The notes beneath the pieces are model-generated. The model searched no databases. It was not told where the DNA came from and worked only from the letters and a program-made list of their open reading frames with translations. A DNA stretch of 39,057 nt from Apostichopus parvimensis (lineage: Eukaryota; Echinodermata; Holothuroidea; Aspidochirotida; Stichopodidae): the NCBI GenBank assembly GCA_000934455.1, contig KN883994.1:79520-118576 (forward strand), in the 5' to 3' direction. Positions 18,701-29,500 of the stretch are shown here, piece by piece; within the stretch, counting starts at the first letter, position 1, and the number at the start of each line of letters is the position of its first letter. The position numbers were made by a program, and so were the translations under genes.

Positions 18701-21375
18701 TAATGTTATATTTTACATTATTGTCAGTGTATATTATTTGTTTGGTGATACTTATCCATGATGCAAGTAGAACTTAGTATATTTCAGTAAGAATTTACTA
18801 ATGTTGTGTTTTATCATTTTCAAAGGTCATTACTATTGGCCCCAAGTTTTAAAATGATTGTTAAAAGATTGCAAAAAGTTGTATATGGACATTTTAAGCT
18901 CCTGACCATAAAATTTGTCTCCCCCCAATTCCAAGAGTGTTAAAATAAGGCATTAAAACATTACTGTTGAGGGAAAATTCTTTTAGGGTGGCAATGAAAC
19001 ATGTATTGAAAATGTGACCATGGGTGACCATTATTGGACTGTCTAGCATATCTGGGAGCAATAACTTTAATTGTTTTCCCTCATTGATCGTAAAACTGCA
19101 CGTTATGACAGACAACAGAATGATCACTACATGTAAACATAAGAAGGGCAAAATTAAATACATTGTTTTTTATGTCTCTTTTCTTATTTTCCCATTCTCT
19201 GGGTATTAGCAATCCAATTTAAGAATTAACCAGCATTAATTGTAACTGAAAATCCTACTATGATATTTTATTTCTTTAACTTGGTTTGTCACAGTTATGC
19301 CAGTGGGAACACAGCGCTTCATATCGTGAAGGTAGAGAGCGAACAGTTCATTTACATCGCCCAAGATGAAGTCGAGAAGGGTGGCAAACGGGGCGCTCTC
19401 TTAGCCTTGTTTGAACCTCAAGGGAGAGGGACTTGCTATCACAAAAATGGAAATATCAGGTATAATTGCCACATGTTGCAAAAATATAGAAAGAACTTAT
19501 GAAGATAAATGTTTATGTAGAGTTATTATTTTAGAATCATGTATCTTTTGACAGTGTGATAATTTAATCTCAGTGTACATTAACACATTTACTAACCTTG
19601 ATCTTCAGTTAAAGCCAGATAAATATGTTTTTAAGACCACTGATAACTATTTTCTAAGATGTACTGTAAACATCTAATTTAATTTAGAAAAAGAAAATAA
19701 AACAGAGAAAAGGGGAATGTTACTAACAAACTTGAGTGCTGGACAGGTAACATTTCCTCACACACTGGTTTGCTGCACCAGTTGCTCCAATGCATTTGTC
19801 ATGTACAGGACTTTATTGATGTTTGTTCAGAAGTACTTAATCCCCATTACAAAATGGTGGTCTATTTCATTCCATCCCCTCTCCGAAACCCAGTCCAAAC
19901 TTTCCGGTGACACAATTATTTTTGTTTTAATTTTTAAACTTTTTTATATCTTTCTCTGTTTATTCCTCTACTCAGGTTAAACATGGATCAAAGTGAAGGG
20001 ACATTTGCAGATTCTAAAGGTGCCTTAAAGAAACGCTGGCACTGGTGGGACCACACCACCCACGTCCACGCCCCTCCGTTTCAACCCATATGCTTCGCTC
20101 TCAACAGCGCCCTCAGTGTGAGATGTTTAGCCCAGGATCAAATCTTCCTTAGTTTCTCACAAGACAAGATGAGTCTAAGGTTTAACGTCGGTGTCAAGTT
20201 AAAGGTAAGACAGAATGCGTATGCAGATATAGAACATTGAAAGGTCATCATTATCCCCCACCCCCCACCCCCACCCCCCTCTCACCCCTCCACTTTGATG
20301 TCATCATGGCAAATTTTCTTCAAAAGCTTTACTTTCATATAATAATGTTCTGGTGGGTTTATCACTGCAACCTGATACATTTTGAATGTTTCCATACATG
20401 TCATGTCAAGTGAGTTTAAATGTTATCAAGAAAAACGAAAACATTTCAGATGAATTGGTTTGATAAAGTCATTCACCCTGCTTTTGCCAGATGCAATTCA
20501 CAAAATACCACCAAATTAAAATAAAAAAAAAAATCATATCTTAGCCATACAAATTGCTATGAGGATGTGCAGTTGACTTAATGATGCTGAAAATAATTTC
20601 CAAATATTTGTTATCAAGCATTGCCAAGTAACATTTTGTCTAATTGAGGATGGGGTACTATCAATAAATACCATTTATTTTTCGTTTCATTAATAGCTGG
20701 TAGCTCCAGAGAATATTCCTACACCAGAGATAGACGAAGATGAACTTTATCTGGCAGAAGTCAGAGCTTATGTTCAGTGAGTATATTTATTGTAATCATT
20801 TAGTCCGTCACAATTATAACTTCATGTAGTGGTTTGACAAGATAACTGCATAACACCTAGCGGTAAGTAGTTTCTGCCTTGGTGCGCCCTCTATTTCTTT
20901 GCTTTTTCACTTTACGATAAATCAATCATTCATTCCAAATTTCCATGTGGTTTGTCATTATTGACCACTGCATTATTTCTGGTTGTGACCAGTCGCCGAT
21001 ATAAAAATCATGGTTCTTTTGTTCTTTACATAATTTCAAAATAAGCAATTGCGTCTAGTCATTTCAATCAACATAACGACTTAGCCATAAGCATTAGAAG
21101 TAAGATTCTAAATTTTGTATTTGGGTGTATGATACGTTTGAAACTTAACTAACAGCAGGCTTTTGTAACACACGCTTTTCTCCCCCGCTTCTTCTTGTAG
21201 GCTCGTTGTAGACAAAATCAGTAACCAGCTCCACTTTTCAAAGTCACCAAAACTTGGCGACATTCATCCGCCGAGGAAGCTTAAAAATGATTTCATTCGT
21301 AACGAGAGGAAGAAACAAGAAAATTGTAGTCGGAAGGCCATGGGAAGAGGAACCACAGTGGTGACTGTTAATTGA
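12222..21375 (+). CDS. ERICH6: Glutamate-rich protein 6 / FAM194-family protein (12 coding exons)
   Basis: Exons 12222-12723, 13025-13172, 13546-13715, 14198-14406, 15133-15411, 16050-16272, 17813-17967, 18550-18650, 19295-19459, 19976-20204, 20697-20776 and 21201-21375 join in frame to 2,436 nt (811 residues plus stop). The N-terminal half is low-complexity, rich in Glu/Asp/Ser, with an acidic run at about residues 300-335. A Cys motif follows: CEFC at 413-416, then FPTPE and YCC at 438-440, zinc-finger-like. From about residue 563 the sequence fits the FAM194 domain (FYPGGERFMVMFEDGSGTV, FYASGNTALHIV, GRGTCYHKNGNIRL, KRWHWWD). The ATG at 12222 (AAAATGG) is the first in its frame. Family assignment rests on these motifs; molecular function is poorly known. 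It is longer than human ERICH6, mostly in the N-terminal region. The symbol could also be ERICH6B. Confidence 0.82.
13025..13172 (+). CDS. ERICH6: ERICH6-like coding exon 2
   Basis: Acceptor ATTCCGTCAG, then HPSILQRPFRRESNTTEEVD and KSVKSATSRSERSVSFKDYP, with donor AG|GTAAGG. Basic and serine-rich; RRES and RSVSF could be kinase sites (inference). Confidence 0.85.
13546..13715 (+). CDS. ERICH6: ERICH6-like coding exon 3
   Basis: Acceptor TCTATCATAG; encodes GGSAKPLQQSIRLAESPAVR and ends with TEWSWLESLKLAGLED at donor GATG|GTGAGT. An internal GTGAGT follows GAGAAA (about 13644) and might act as an alternative donor. Confidence 0.85.
14198..14406 (+). CDS. ERICH6: ERICH6-like coding exon 4 (acidic)
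   Basis: Encodes SQRRKKSLSTPSHDSNFSDM followed by the acidic run EGDEEEDKETAGDSEDEDDK. The acceptor is AAACACAG and the donor GAA|GTAAAA, phase 0. It is the glutamate-rich part that names the family. Confidence 0.87.
15133..15411 (+). CDS. ERICH6: ERICH6-like coding exon 5 (Cys motif)
   Basis: Acceptor TTGTTCTAG. Encodes IGPPRIIQYQREMERPYPNQ and VCEFCHGEIKQFPTPEMRDN, ending TSEE at donor GAG|GTTAGT, phase 0. CEFC pairs with YCC at the start of the next exon to make a possible metal site. Confidence 0.9.
16050..16272 (+). CDS. ERICH6: ERICH6-like coding exon 6
   Basis: Acceptor TTTGTGCAG, then LYCCPDYHKFVEFAITNTPL and a charged helix KQARRAAKERAAARLRERE. The donor is GCAT|GTGAGT. It is GC-rich against its AT-rich introns, as are the other conserved exons. 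Confidence 0.9.
16273..17812 (+). other. ERICH6-like intron 6
   Basis: Long AT-rich intron. Apart from the 6-nt microexon candidate at 17353-17358 I see no exon or element. Other introns are similar; notable simple tracts in them are a C run at about 15710-15722, ATGATAAT repeats at about 15970-16005, an AAC/AAT run at about 18275-18302 and a C-rich run at about 20255-20290. Confidence 0.6.
17353..17358 (+). CDS. Candidate 6-nt microexon (uncertain)
   Basis: TGCAAG sits between a pyrimidine tract ending TTTTCTACAG and a consensus donor GTAAGT. If included it keeps the frame, changing the junction from Ala-Phe-Ala-Arg to Ala-Leu-Gln-Val-Ala-Arg. No transcript evidence; it is not counted in the 811-residue model. 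Confidence 0.35.
17813..17967 (+). CDS. ERICH6: ERICH6-like coding exon 7
   Basis: Acceptor TCTGTTCACAG; encodes ARQMKTINYTLSSQKCLDEG, WTLRPETPDN and a Pro-rich tail ending PPLKQT at donor ACG|GTGAGT, phase 0. Confidence 0.9.
18550..18650 (+). CDS. ERICH6: ERICH6-like coding exon 8 (FAM194 domain start)
   Basis: Acceptor GTTTTACAG, then LKGAGPNETPIIERFYPGGE and RFMVMFEDGSGTV. The donor is CTT|GTATCC, weak but required to rejoin at the TATGCCAGTGGG of the next exon. Reading through it would give a short alternative tail. Confidence 0.85.
19295..19459 (+). CDS. ERICH6: ERICH6-like coding exon 9 (FAM194 domain)
   Basis: Acceptor TTGTCACAG; encodes YASGNTALHIVKVESEQFIY and ALFEPQGRGTCYHKNGNI, with donor CAG|GTATAA. 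The two Gly-Asn turns resemble MORN-like strands typical of this domain. Confidence 0.9.
19976..20204 (+). CDS. ERICH6: ERICH6-like coding exon 10 (FAM194 domain)
   Basis: Acceptor CTACTCAG; encodes LNMDQSEGTFADSKGALKKR, WHWWDHTTHVHAPPFQPICF and SLRFNVGVKLK, with donor AAG|GTAAGA, phase 0. Highly conserved in appearance. Confidence 0.9.
20697..20776 (+). CDS. ERICH6: ERICH6-like coding exon 11
   Basis: Acceptor TTAATAG, encodes LVAPENIPTPEIDEDELYLA then EVRAYV, with donor CA|GTGAGT. Confidence 0.87.
21201..21375 (+). CDS. ERICH6: ERICH6-like coding exon 12 (terminal)
   Basis: Acceptor CTTCTTGTAG; encodes LVVDKISNQLHFSKSPKLGD, a basic tail and VVTVN, then TGA at 21373-21375. Confidence 0.87.
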
Positions 21376-23289
21376 TCGATTCATGACAGAGAGAAGCTCT
21401 ATTTGAAACTGTAGATAATGTTAGTCTGAAAGTGACTGGGAGAGCTCTTATCGTGACTATATTTATTGACTGATGTCTTTCTTTGTAACAGGAGTTCTTC
21501 TGTTTTCTGTGTGTGAAGAAATTCTAAAAAGGAATATGTGCTCAACACGTGCTTTGCTTTCTACACTTTTGGATGTCAATCTTTATAATTCTGGTGGGTC
21601 TTAAAGGTGACCACATTTTTGCTGAATAGAATATCTACTCTTACATTATATTAGAGAGGCTAAGGAAGAGGAAGGCAGGATTTGGAAAATTTAAAAGAAC
21701 AAGTGGTCTTTTAAAACCTACTAGTTAAAAGCTAAAGTTAAAAATAGCGAAATCTGTGTGCTTTATATGGTCAAATTGAAACTCAACAGGTAGGAGGCAT
21801 GCAATATGAGCCACAAAGAGTCAATATGTCAACATATAATATATTTGTATATCACCAGCATCACATTAACAATGGTTTATGGGTGCTTGTAGTTAGGACA
21901 AACCTCACATCAGGAAACTGTGACACCAAGTGAATCTACTGGAAAAAATCATTTAAGATATACCTGTATCCTTGATGATACCTCTCATCATTTTGCATGT
22001 TGCTGGGGGAGGGCTGGGTGTTGCTAGGGGAGATGGTGGAAGGGGGGGGGGAGTAAGCATTGAATGTTAAGGTAATTTATGATTTCATTGGTAGCTTACA
22101 CCACATCATTACCTGAATTGCCTATGGTGTGTATGAGGAAAGTTTGAGAAGTAGTAATCCTACATATCAGTGAACCTGTGAATTCTGGGAGTATATTGCA
22201 GGGTTAATAAACGTTTGAAGAGAACTTGCATTTTCTACCATTTCAAGCTTGCTCTCAAGTAGCTTAGCTATGTGGATGTTCTCAAGTATATTTATCTTTT
22301 ATAGCTTTTCTTAGCCAAGGTATGAGAAACATTGTCAGTTTCATCTTGATGTAACATATTCTACTATCATTGGTCAACAAATATAAGCCATCCTTAGGCA
22401 GACCTTCAGTTTAACTTTCATCAATATGTGTGCAACTTGGTGCTTATATGGTGCTGTGCATGCGCTGTTATTGTGTGCAGCTTGGTGCTTATATGGTGCT
22501 GTAGTTGCTATCGTTGTGTGCCTGCTAGCTTATATGGTGCAGTTAAAACCATTTGAAGAGGACCTGTGCTTTCTAAGATGTCAAGCTTGCTCTTGAGTTA
22601 GTAATCTGGATGTTCTCCAATATTCATCTTTGATAGTTTGTTGTAACCAATTTAGTGTAGTAACATTCCCAGAATAGCTTGAGGTAACATATTCTACTAT
22701 CATTGGTCAACTTCACAAACCAACCTTAGAGCTGAGGTGAAAATTTGATCAGTTTATGTGCAGTGTGACATACTTATGTCACAGCAACATGACACAGCCA
22801 TGATGTTTATATGGTGCTGTTATACCCAATCATATATATATATTGGCTGATAATGCTAGAACAACATCTGTAACCATGTATAATATACTGCTATCTCTTC
22901 TTTTCAATATAGAATTGCTAAACATACCTGTGCTGAAATGGTGCATTTTTAACCCTCCATTTTTATTACGCCACAATTTTTCATGCAAGCTATTCTAAAT
23001 ATCTGCTCATGCAGTGTGTGTAAAAACTGTGTATAGTAGAGAGAAGACTTTTAGAAGAGGGAACCGTCGGTGGAGTGACACGTCTCCATTTGTGGGAGTA
23101 AGTTATTTACGGAGCGTTCACTTCAGATGGTGGATTACGTTGATTGTAGATATGAGTTTTGGAAATTGCTCAGTGAAAGGTTTTACTTTGGCTTGTCCTG
23201 TGCAATATTTTGGTCAATACGTATATGGGGAACACCTGTATCGCCACGTCAAGTCGTACCGTATATTTAAAACAGCTTTATGTCTTGAT
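21376..23289 (+). other. ERICH6-like 3' UTR and intergenic stretch
   Basis: No coding exon recognised. An AATAAA at 22206-22211 is a possible polyadenylation signal for ERICH6. The stretch contains a diverged tandem duplication (22205-22760) and the motif CTTATATGGTGC repeated four or more times between 22440 and 22820. The open frame at 23014-23352 has no family motif and runs into a tandem repeat, so I do not call it a gene. Confidence 0.5.
22205..22760 (+). repeat. Diverged tandem duplication, offset about 335 bp
   Basis: A first copy starting TTTGAAGAGAACTTGC (22214) and a second starting TTTGAAGAGGACCTGT (22552) run in parallel through TCAAGCTTGCTCT to AACATATTCTACTATCATTG (near 22353 and 22686). 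Between them lie copies of GCTTATATGGTGCTGT. Confidence 0.8.
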
Positions 23290-23700
23290 AAAATGAAATG
23301 GAAACATGGGAAAAAATTGAAGATGCATTTTACAATAGGACTGCAAAGTTGACTTTCAATATCTTACTACAACAAGGTATGTATAGCAAACTTTTAAAAC
23401 TATTCAATAAGTTTTCAAGTGTGAAATGGGAAACATGATCCGAACGTCAAAGATGTATTTTACAATGGACTGCAAAGTTTACTTTCAATATCTTACTAAA
23501 ACAAGGTATGAATAGGAATCTATCGAAACTATTCAATAGGTTTTTAAGTGTGAAAATGGAACAACATGATCCAAAAAGTTGAAGATGTATTTTGTGATGG
23601 ACCGCAAAGTTTACTTTCAATATCTTACTAAAACAAGGTACGAAATTATGAATAGGAATCTTTTAAAACTATTCAATAGGTTTCTAAGTGTGTGCATGTC
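23290..23700 (+). repeat. Tandem repeat, about 130-bp unit, about 3 copies
   Basis: The block ACTTTCAATATCTTACT recurs at 23352, 23481 and 23613 (spacing 129 and 132). It is flanked each time by TTGAAGATG-like and CTATTCAATAGGTTT-like sequence. Copies differ by scattered changes. Confidence 0.9.
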
Positions 23701-26071
23701 AAAGTAAAGAGAGCTCATTATCTTAACGTTACACAAATAGATGTTACCGTAACAATGACCAATGCTTACCTGTTCTGTTTTTTTGTTGTTGTATCAATAA
23801 TTGAGGATAATGGCCGTCTTAGTAAAGTGTCTACACGAATATTTGGGGAGATTAAATGAGTGTTTAAAGCATATGGTTGTGTCTAGCCAGTGGGGACAAT
23901 TTTCTAAAGCTAGTACCACTATGTACTGTATACTGCCCTCATTATGCTTTCAAAGCAACAGTACTGACAGTATAAAGAGTTCCAACCCCCCCTCCCCACC
24001 CCTCCTCTTGAGTAATTCAAGGTCCACCACTGGGTACTGACACTTACTGTGAAAAATTCTTAAACCCAACATGAGGAATACAACCCAATTGTCAGAACTG
24101 TATCTTCTCAAATATAACCAGAAATATTTTTGACAGAAAAGGGTGGAAGATTATAAATTAAGAAGAGTAATAAAGAATAATGATAAAGTCACAATAAGAA
24201 TAGTTTGCTAACGTAACTTAAAAGCCTTCAGGCCATTTATTCTCTCATTTAGTACAATAGTCATATTACAAGTTTATACACTGATAATACAGACACATTT
24301 ACAACTATTTGCAAGAACTTTTGTTTCTTTATGTATTTAAAAAAAAACAAAATATGTGAAGAAAAAAAAAATGCTAAAAACTTTCTCTCCTTCCTTTTTT
24401 TTGTTTTTTGTTTTTTGCTTTCTGCATGAATGGTTAAATTTTGAATTAATTGGCTTTAATGAGCCATACTTTTGTTTTTTTAAAGATAAGGCTTTGTTTT
24501 ATTACAGACATAATAAAGAAATGAATAAACCTTGAAACTTAAAAAAAAAGACTACATCACATATACACGATATTATTAATGAAATATGCACACAATATGA
24601 GGGAGGAGGGGAATACATTACACTTAGATTTTAGCTAGGCCAAACCTCCTCGGAAATGTTTTATCTAGTTACATCAATATAAATATGATACATTATCATG
24701 TAACACTTGTGGCATGCAATTGTCTAAGCAAGAAGGATTTACGGTGAAGGGTTAAGGATAAAGGTGGAATTTGTGGAGTGGCTATTTCTGCTAGGACCTA
24801 CAGGCCACCATCATATGTTTTAAAACAAGAATGTCTCTCTAAATACAACGGAGGTTATAGGCGGGGGGGGGGGGGGGGCTGTAGGACTACTCCCATTTTT
24901 TACCAATATAAACCATTCTTGTTCTCTACCTACAAACAGCTTTTGATTTGATCTCCATTTCGTGCAGTTCCATTTTGGTTAAATGGCCGATAACATGAAT
25001 CAAGAGTGTGTAAACAGGAAAATCATATAATAGCCACAAATCTACAAGTTTGAAGCTAGTGCAACATTTCAGCACCAAAGTAGTTTATGAAACATTAATT
25101 AGTGATTTATATAATTGATGGATGCCATCCATTCGATACTAAGAAAAAAAATTGTCAACCAGATACATTTTTGCAGTAGGAGTATAGTAGTGATATGCAA
25201 ATAGCAGATCGAATATTTGAAAAAATATAATTCGAAGCAAATGAACTGCATTTGCAATGAGCTTTTAGTCATGAATATTGAAATTTGACCCCAAAAAAGA
25301 AGTCGCTTTAAGACAGGCTGTTCTTCACAACCAAGAGACATAAATCGTTCTCTGTTCATTATCACCTTTCCACATGGTGATATAAAATGTCAAAAGAATT
25401 TGTGCTTTGTTTACTTTTCATTGACTTTTAAGGGATTAGAGGTTTAATTCATTTCTTGAAATCTAACCCTAACAAGGGAAAGTTGAATCAACGAACCAAT
25501 CCAAACTAACTATTTCAAACCAAAGGTTCGATTTATTAACTCTCCTTTGCATCTGAGGAACTAATCACAATCCCACACGGTGAACCTCTTACTATGAGCC
25601 TACCCTGGGATTATAACATCTTTCGTAAATTACTGACACACGAGGGCGGAAAGCGGGCAGGATTGTGTTTAACATGAAAATGGCTTAACTCCTCAATTAT
25701 AGTACTTAACAGTTAACAACAATTAAATTGCATAGTCTCAAGACAAGCTACATCTCTCAGTCTAAATTAAGTAAATTAATCAATTATGAAAAAATATATG
25801 AAAACCAAATTAAACATCTTTTTGCTTCCTATGTTAATTACACACGTTTGGCAGTGCATTAAATATCATTTTTCATCACTAAATTACTTACCATTAATTA
25901 AGAACTTAATAAATTACTTACCATTAATTAAGAACTTAATAAGAAACATTAGACTTGAATAACATCAACAGGGCACTTGATTCTGGGAGTGCCTAATATG
26001 AAACCTTCACCTGAATAACATCAAGAGCGGATAACTTTCATAAGATGCCTTGGCCAATTATATATTTAACA
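23701..26071. other. Intergenic, no gene recognised
   Basis: AT-rich sequence with no convincing exon. At 24511-24549 an AATAAA-rich stretch followed by nine A resembles the 3' end of a retroposed transcript. A 16-nt G run is at 24863-24878. A 30-bp duplication lies at 25881-25940. Confidence 0.5.
25881..25940. repeat. Perfect 30-bp tandem duplication
   Basis: AAATTACTTACCATTAATTA plus 10 bp occurs twice head to tail. Confidence 0.9.
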
Positions 26072-26535
26072 CCCATTAAACACCCATTGCTGTCTCAACA
26101 CCTATTAAACACCCATTGCTGTCTTAATACCTATTAAACACCCACTGCTGTCGTAACACCTTTGAAAAACCCATTGCTGTTTTGACACCTATTAAACACC
26201 CATTACTGTCAAAACACCTATGAATCATCCATTGCTATTTTAACACCTATTAAACACCCATTGCTGTCTAAACACCTATGAATCACCCATTGCTGTTTTA
26301 ACACCTATTAAACACCCACTGCTGTCTAAACACCTATGAATCACCCATTGCTGTTTTAACACCTATTAAACACCCATTGCTGTCTTAACACCTATTAAAC
26401 ACCCACTGCTGTTTTAACACCTATTAAAAACCCATTGCTGTCTAAACACCTATGAATCACCCATTGCTGTTTTAACACCTATTAAACACCCACTGCTGTC
26501 TAAACACCTTTGAAACACCCATTGCTGTCTTATTT
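26072..26535. repeat. Minisatellite: 16 units of exactly 29 bp, with a 58-bp higher-order pattern
   Basis: Sixteen units of 29 bp fill the interval with no insertion or deletion. Type A reads CCTATTAAACACCCATTGCT then GTCTAAACA. Type B reads CCTATGAATCACCCATTGCT then GTTTTAACA. A and B alternate between about 26217 and 26361 and again from 26420 to 26506, forming 58-bp dimers; three B units (26275, 26333, 26449) are identical. The unit length is not a multiple of 3 and contains stops, so it is not coding. Confidence 0.97.
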
Positions 26536-29500
26536 TCCCATCTCCTTAAGTGTTACATCAAAGGCGACATCTGTTCAGGAAAAAGTGAGACACATTTAAA
26601 AAGTTACATCTATAGCATTTTCAATTTTGCAGAACAAGTGAAGCTATAAATGTCAAAAGAGTAAATAGCCAGGCTACAGCTAAATCTGTTCTGAATGTGT
26701 TCACACTAGTAAAATCCCCAGAACACAATAGAGTAAAGGCGTTCCAAGTAGTCCCCACAACCATACATACATGGTAGAGGAAAAATGGGTGGCATGAGGA
26801 GGGGAGGGGGTGGTGGTGGTGCATGAGGCACATTACAGCCCACTTTAGATTATCAGATGGGAAATTTGTCAGTAACTTATGATAAAATCAAGCTATGTAA
26901 ATGCCCATCTGATTTTAGTTTAATTCCTCATACTTTGTCTAATAATGAGAAATACTAAAATTTGAAATATTTCCATAAATGTTTTAACATAAGTTAGCAT
27001 ATCTTGCATTGATATACTGCCATACCTTCTGCCAAGATCACCCTACATCATATCCTTTCCTAAATTTTGGTTGTTGTATTTGGCGTATCGTTTATAGTAG
27101 CTCAATCCAATTTCTACATCCATCGCAATATTCGAAAAAAGAAAAAAGTCCCCAAAAGAAACAAAACCATGTAAGATACCAGCATTCAACGATCAAGTAT
27201 GTCTACGATAAACTCTGAAACCAGAATGATTGGCCACGACAGTAGGCAGAATCGGCTTTTTTTCTCCAACCTTTGAATCTAAAGAACTAATGCTTCTGTT
27301 ATGAAGCTACAGTACTTTTGCAGAATTAATGATACTGCAATAGCTAATTAATGAGGAATGTTAATTTGTGTGCTTCTTGTAATTAAAGGGTGAATTATCT
27401 TTGCACTAAAGAGCATCTCTTACCTTTGGTGAGAGTAATTTAATCGGTCGAGCATGTGCAGAAATCTTAAGAACCTTCGGTGAGATATCTTTCATCATTT
27501 TATGATTTAAAACCTTTGGTAACAAAAATTATCGTTTTTCTCAAATACATAATACGTCATCTATTTTTTTACAAAATCATCTGTACTGCAGACTTGCTTA
27601 TGATGATGATATAATATTTGCCTCCTTTTTGGCAACAGAAGAAAAATATGACTTCACATCGCCGATAACCAACGATCAGCATAATTCTCGGATCGTTTTG
27701 ACAAGTTTAGTACTCTAACTTAATACAGGCACATGTTGTATACCATTAAAAAAAAAAAAATTGAAGCTAGTATTTATTCCGTTCAGCTCAATTCTTGCCT
27801 ATAGTTATCCATGGATTCATCACAAAGAATACCACTGTCGCTACACAATAGGCCATTATGTTTTTACCCTTACAGCATAGCGCGCTGACCATTATCAGGA
27901 ACAAAGGGGGACCTATCAAATAACATTGCAAAGATAATTTTGTTCACCCACTTTCAGCCTCAACTTTGCATCCCATGGTAGTAAACGTCATTACAAATGG
28001 ATTACCCGGTGTCCTACCCCTCACTCCTTTATCCATCTTCTCGTGAACTGACATTTTGAGAGAGCAATCTCAATAATCCTACATTTTCTGTCTCTTTGAC
28101 CATTCATTCACTTTGAAACTGTCACAAGACCAGTCTTTTGCTTTCTCAATAATGATAGTTGCACAATACCATAATAAAACTTCTATCTTTAACTTGGAAT
28201 AAGTTTGTTCTAATATTATAAGATGCCAGTATGAGAATAGTGTTGTTTGTGTTGTCATATACACAACACTGTGGCACTTTTAGAGGTTAACCTGAGCCTG
28301 TTACAGCCTATGACACTGTTATTTGGGAGTTATTTATTGTAACAGAATGTTTTTTCATCTGGTATTAAGCTCTCTATTTATGCAGGTTTTATCTTGTTTT
28401 TTGTCTTCCAAGTATCGCAGCACATAAAGCTGTGTATGCTCTTTCACCTCAACGATGACAACATACCACCATACCAGGGATAACCATGAAGAATGTGGCT
28501 TTGTTTGTAATCTTGAGTATTAAACTGAGAATGGAAGCAAGGAAAAAGAATATCAGGTTTCTGTGAGCAACCTTATTATGAAGAAAGACATGTAACGTTA
28601 GTGCACATTATAAATGCATGATGCTATACAACACGACGCTATGCAAAGTGCTATACAGGCTTCAACGAGGCTGAATTTATACACATTAATAGTAAAGCTA
28701 AATAGTATCACACACTGATATATAAAAACTTAGTCAATGATTTTCATTTACAAGTTGTTTTTTTTCTTGAATAATTTTTTTCAAGTCATAGAACCTGCAA
28801 GTGTGACCTGCATGTACCTGCAGCCGAATCCAAGCTGATATTACATTCAATGTGTCAATGTTCTAGGCTGAAGTGCCCATGTAGACTCTTTAATATAGAT
28901 TAAAATAAAATACAAAAAAAGAATACAAAAGATCATGCTATATTAACTTTACACCTGCAACTACCTTGCAGGTCCATCAAACTCTATAATTATTCACCTG
29001 CACATATCTGCAGATGAGTCCAAGAGTTCTTAAAACTGTTATGTAAGATCGTACACCTGCATATCACCATAGTTGAACATACCACCTACATTGAACAAAA
29101 TGGTACAAACTTCCCCGCAAAATTTCAATTCTTATTAAATCACACAACTTTAATAACACAGTTTATGTGATGAATTGTGTCACAATTTACCTTTTTTGTA
29201 AACATTTTTTGGCTAGATGCCTGCAACTAACCTGCATGTGCAAAACAGTGTCCATAAAAACAACTCACCATTAATATCCATTAACTGGTACAACCTTGAC
29301 AAAGCTGACCACCTGGACAATTTACAAATTATTCCCATGGCAATAGATTCATTACATTAACCTACTGATAATATAAGACAACTTCTAGCAAAGAACACAC
29401 CCATGCATATCTACCAATCACTTCCACCAAAAACTTTTCAATTCACAAAAAAAGTTGATCTAGTTCTTTGCATGCCTGGCTAATAACTCTGACAAAAGTT

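Noticed and set aside
23014..23352. 112-residue plus-strand open frame
   Set aside because: No recognisable domain, sits downstream of ERICH6 and its end is the first unit of a tandem repeat.
26072..26535. CRISPR-like regular repeat array
   Set aside because: Units are contiguous 29-mers with no unique spacers, in a eukaryotic genome; it is a minisatellite.
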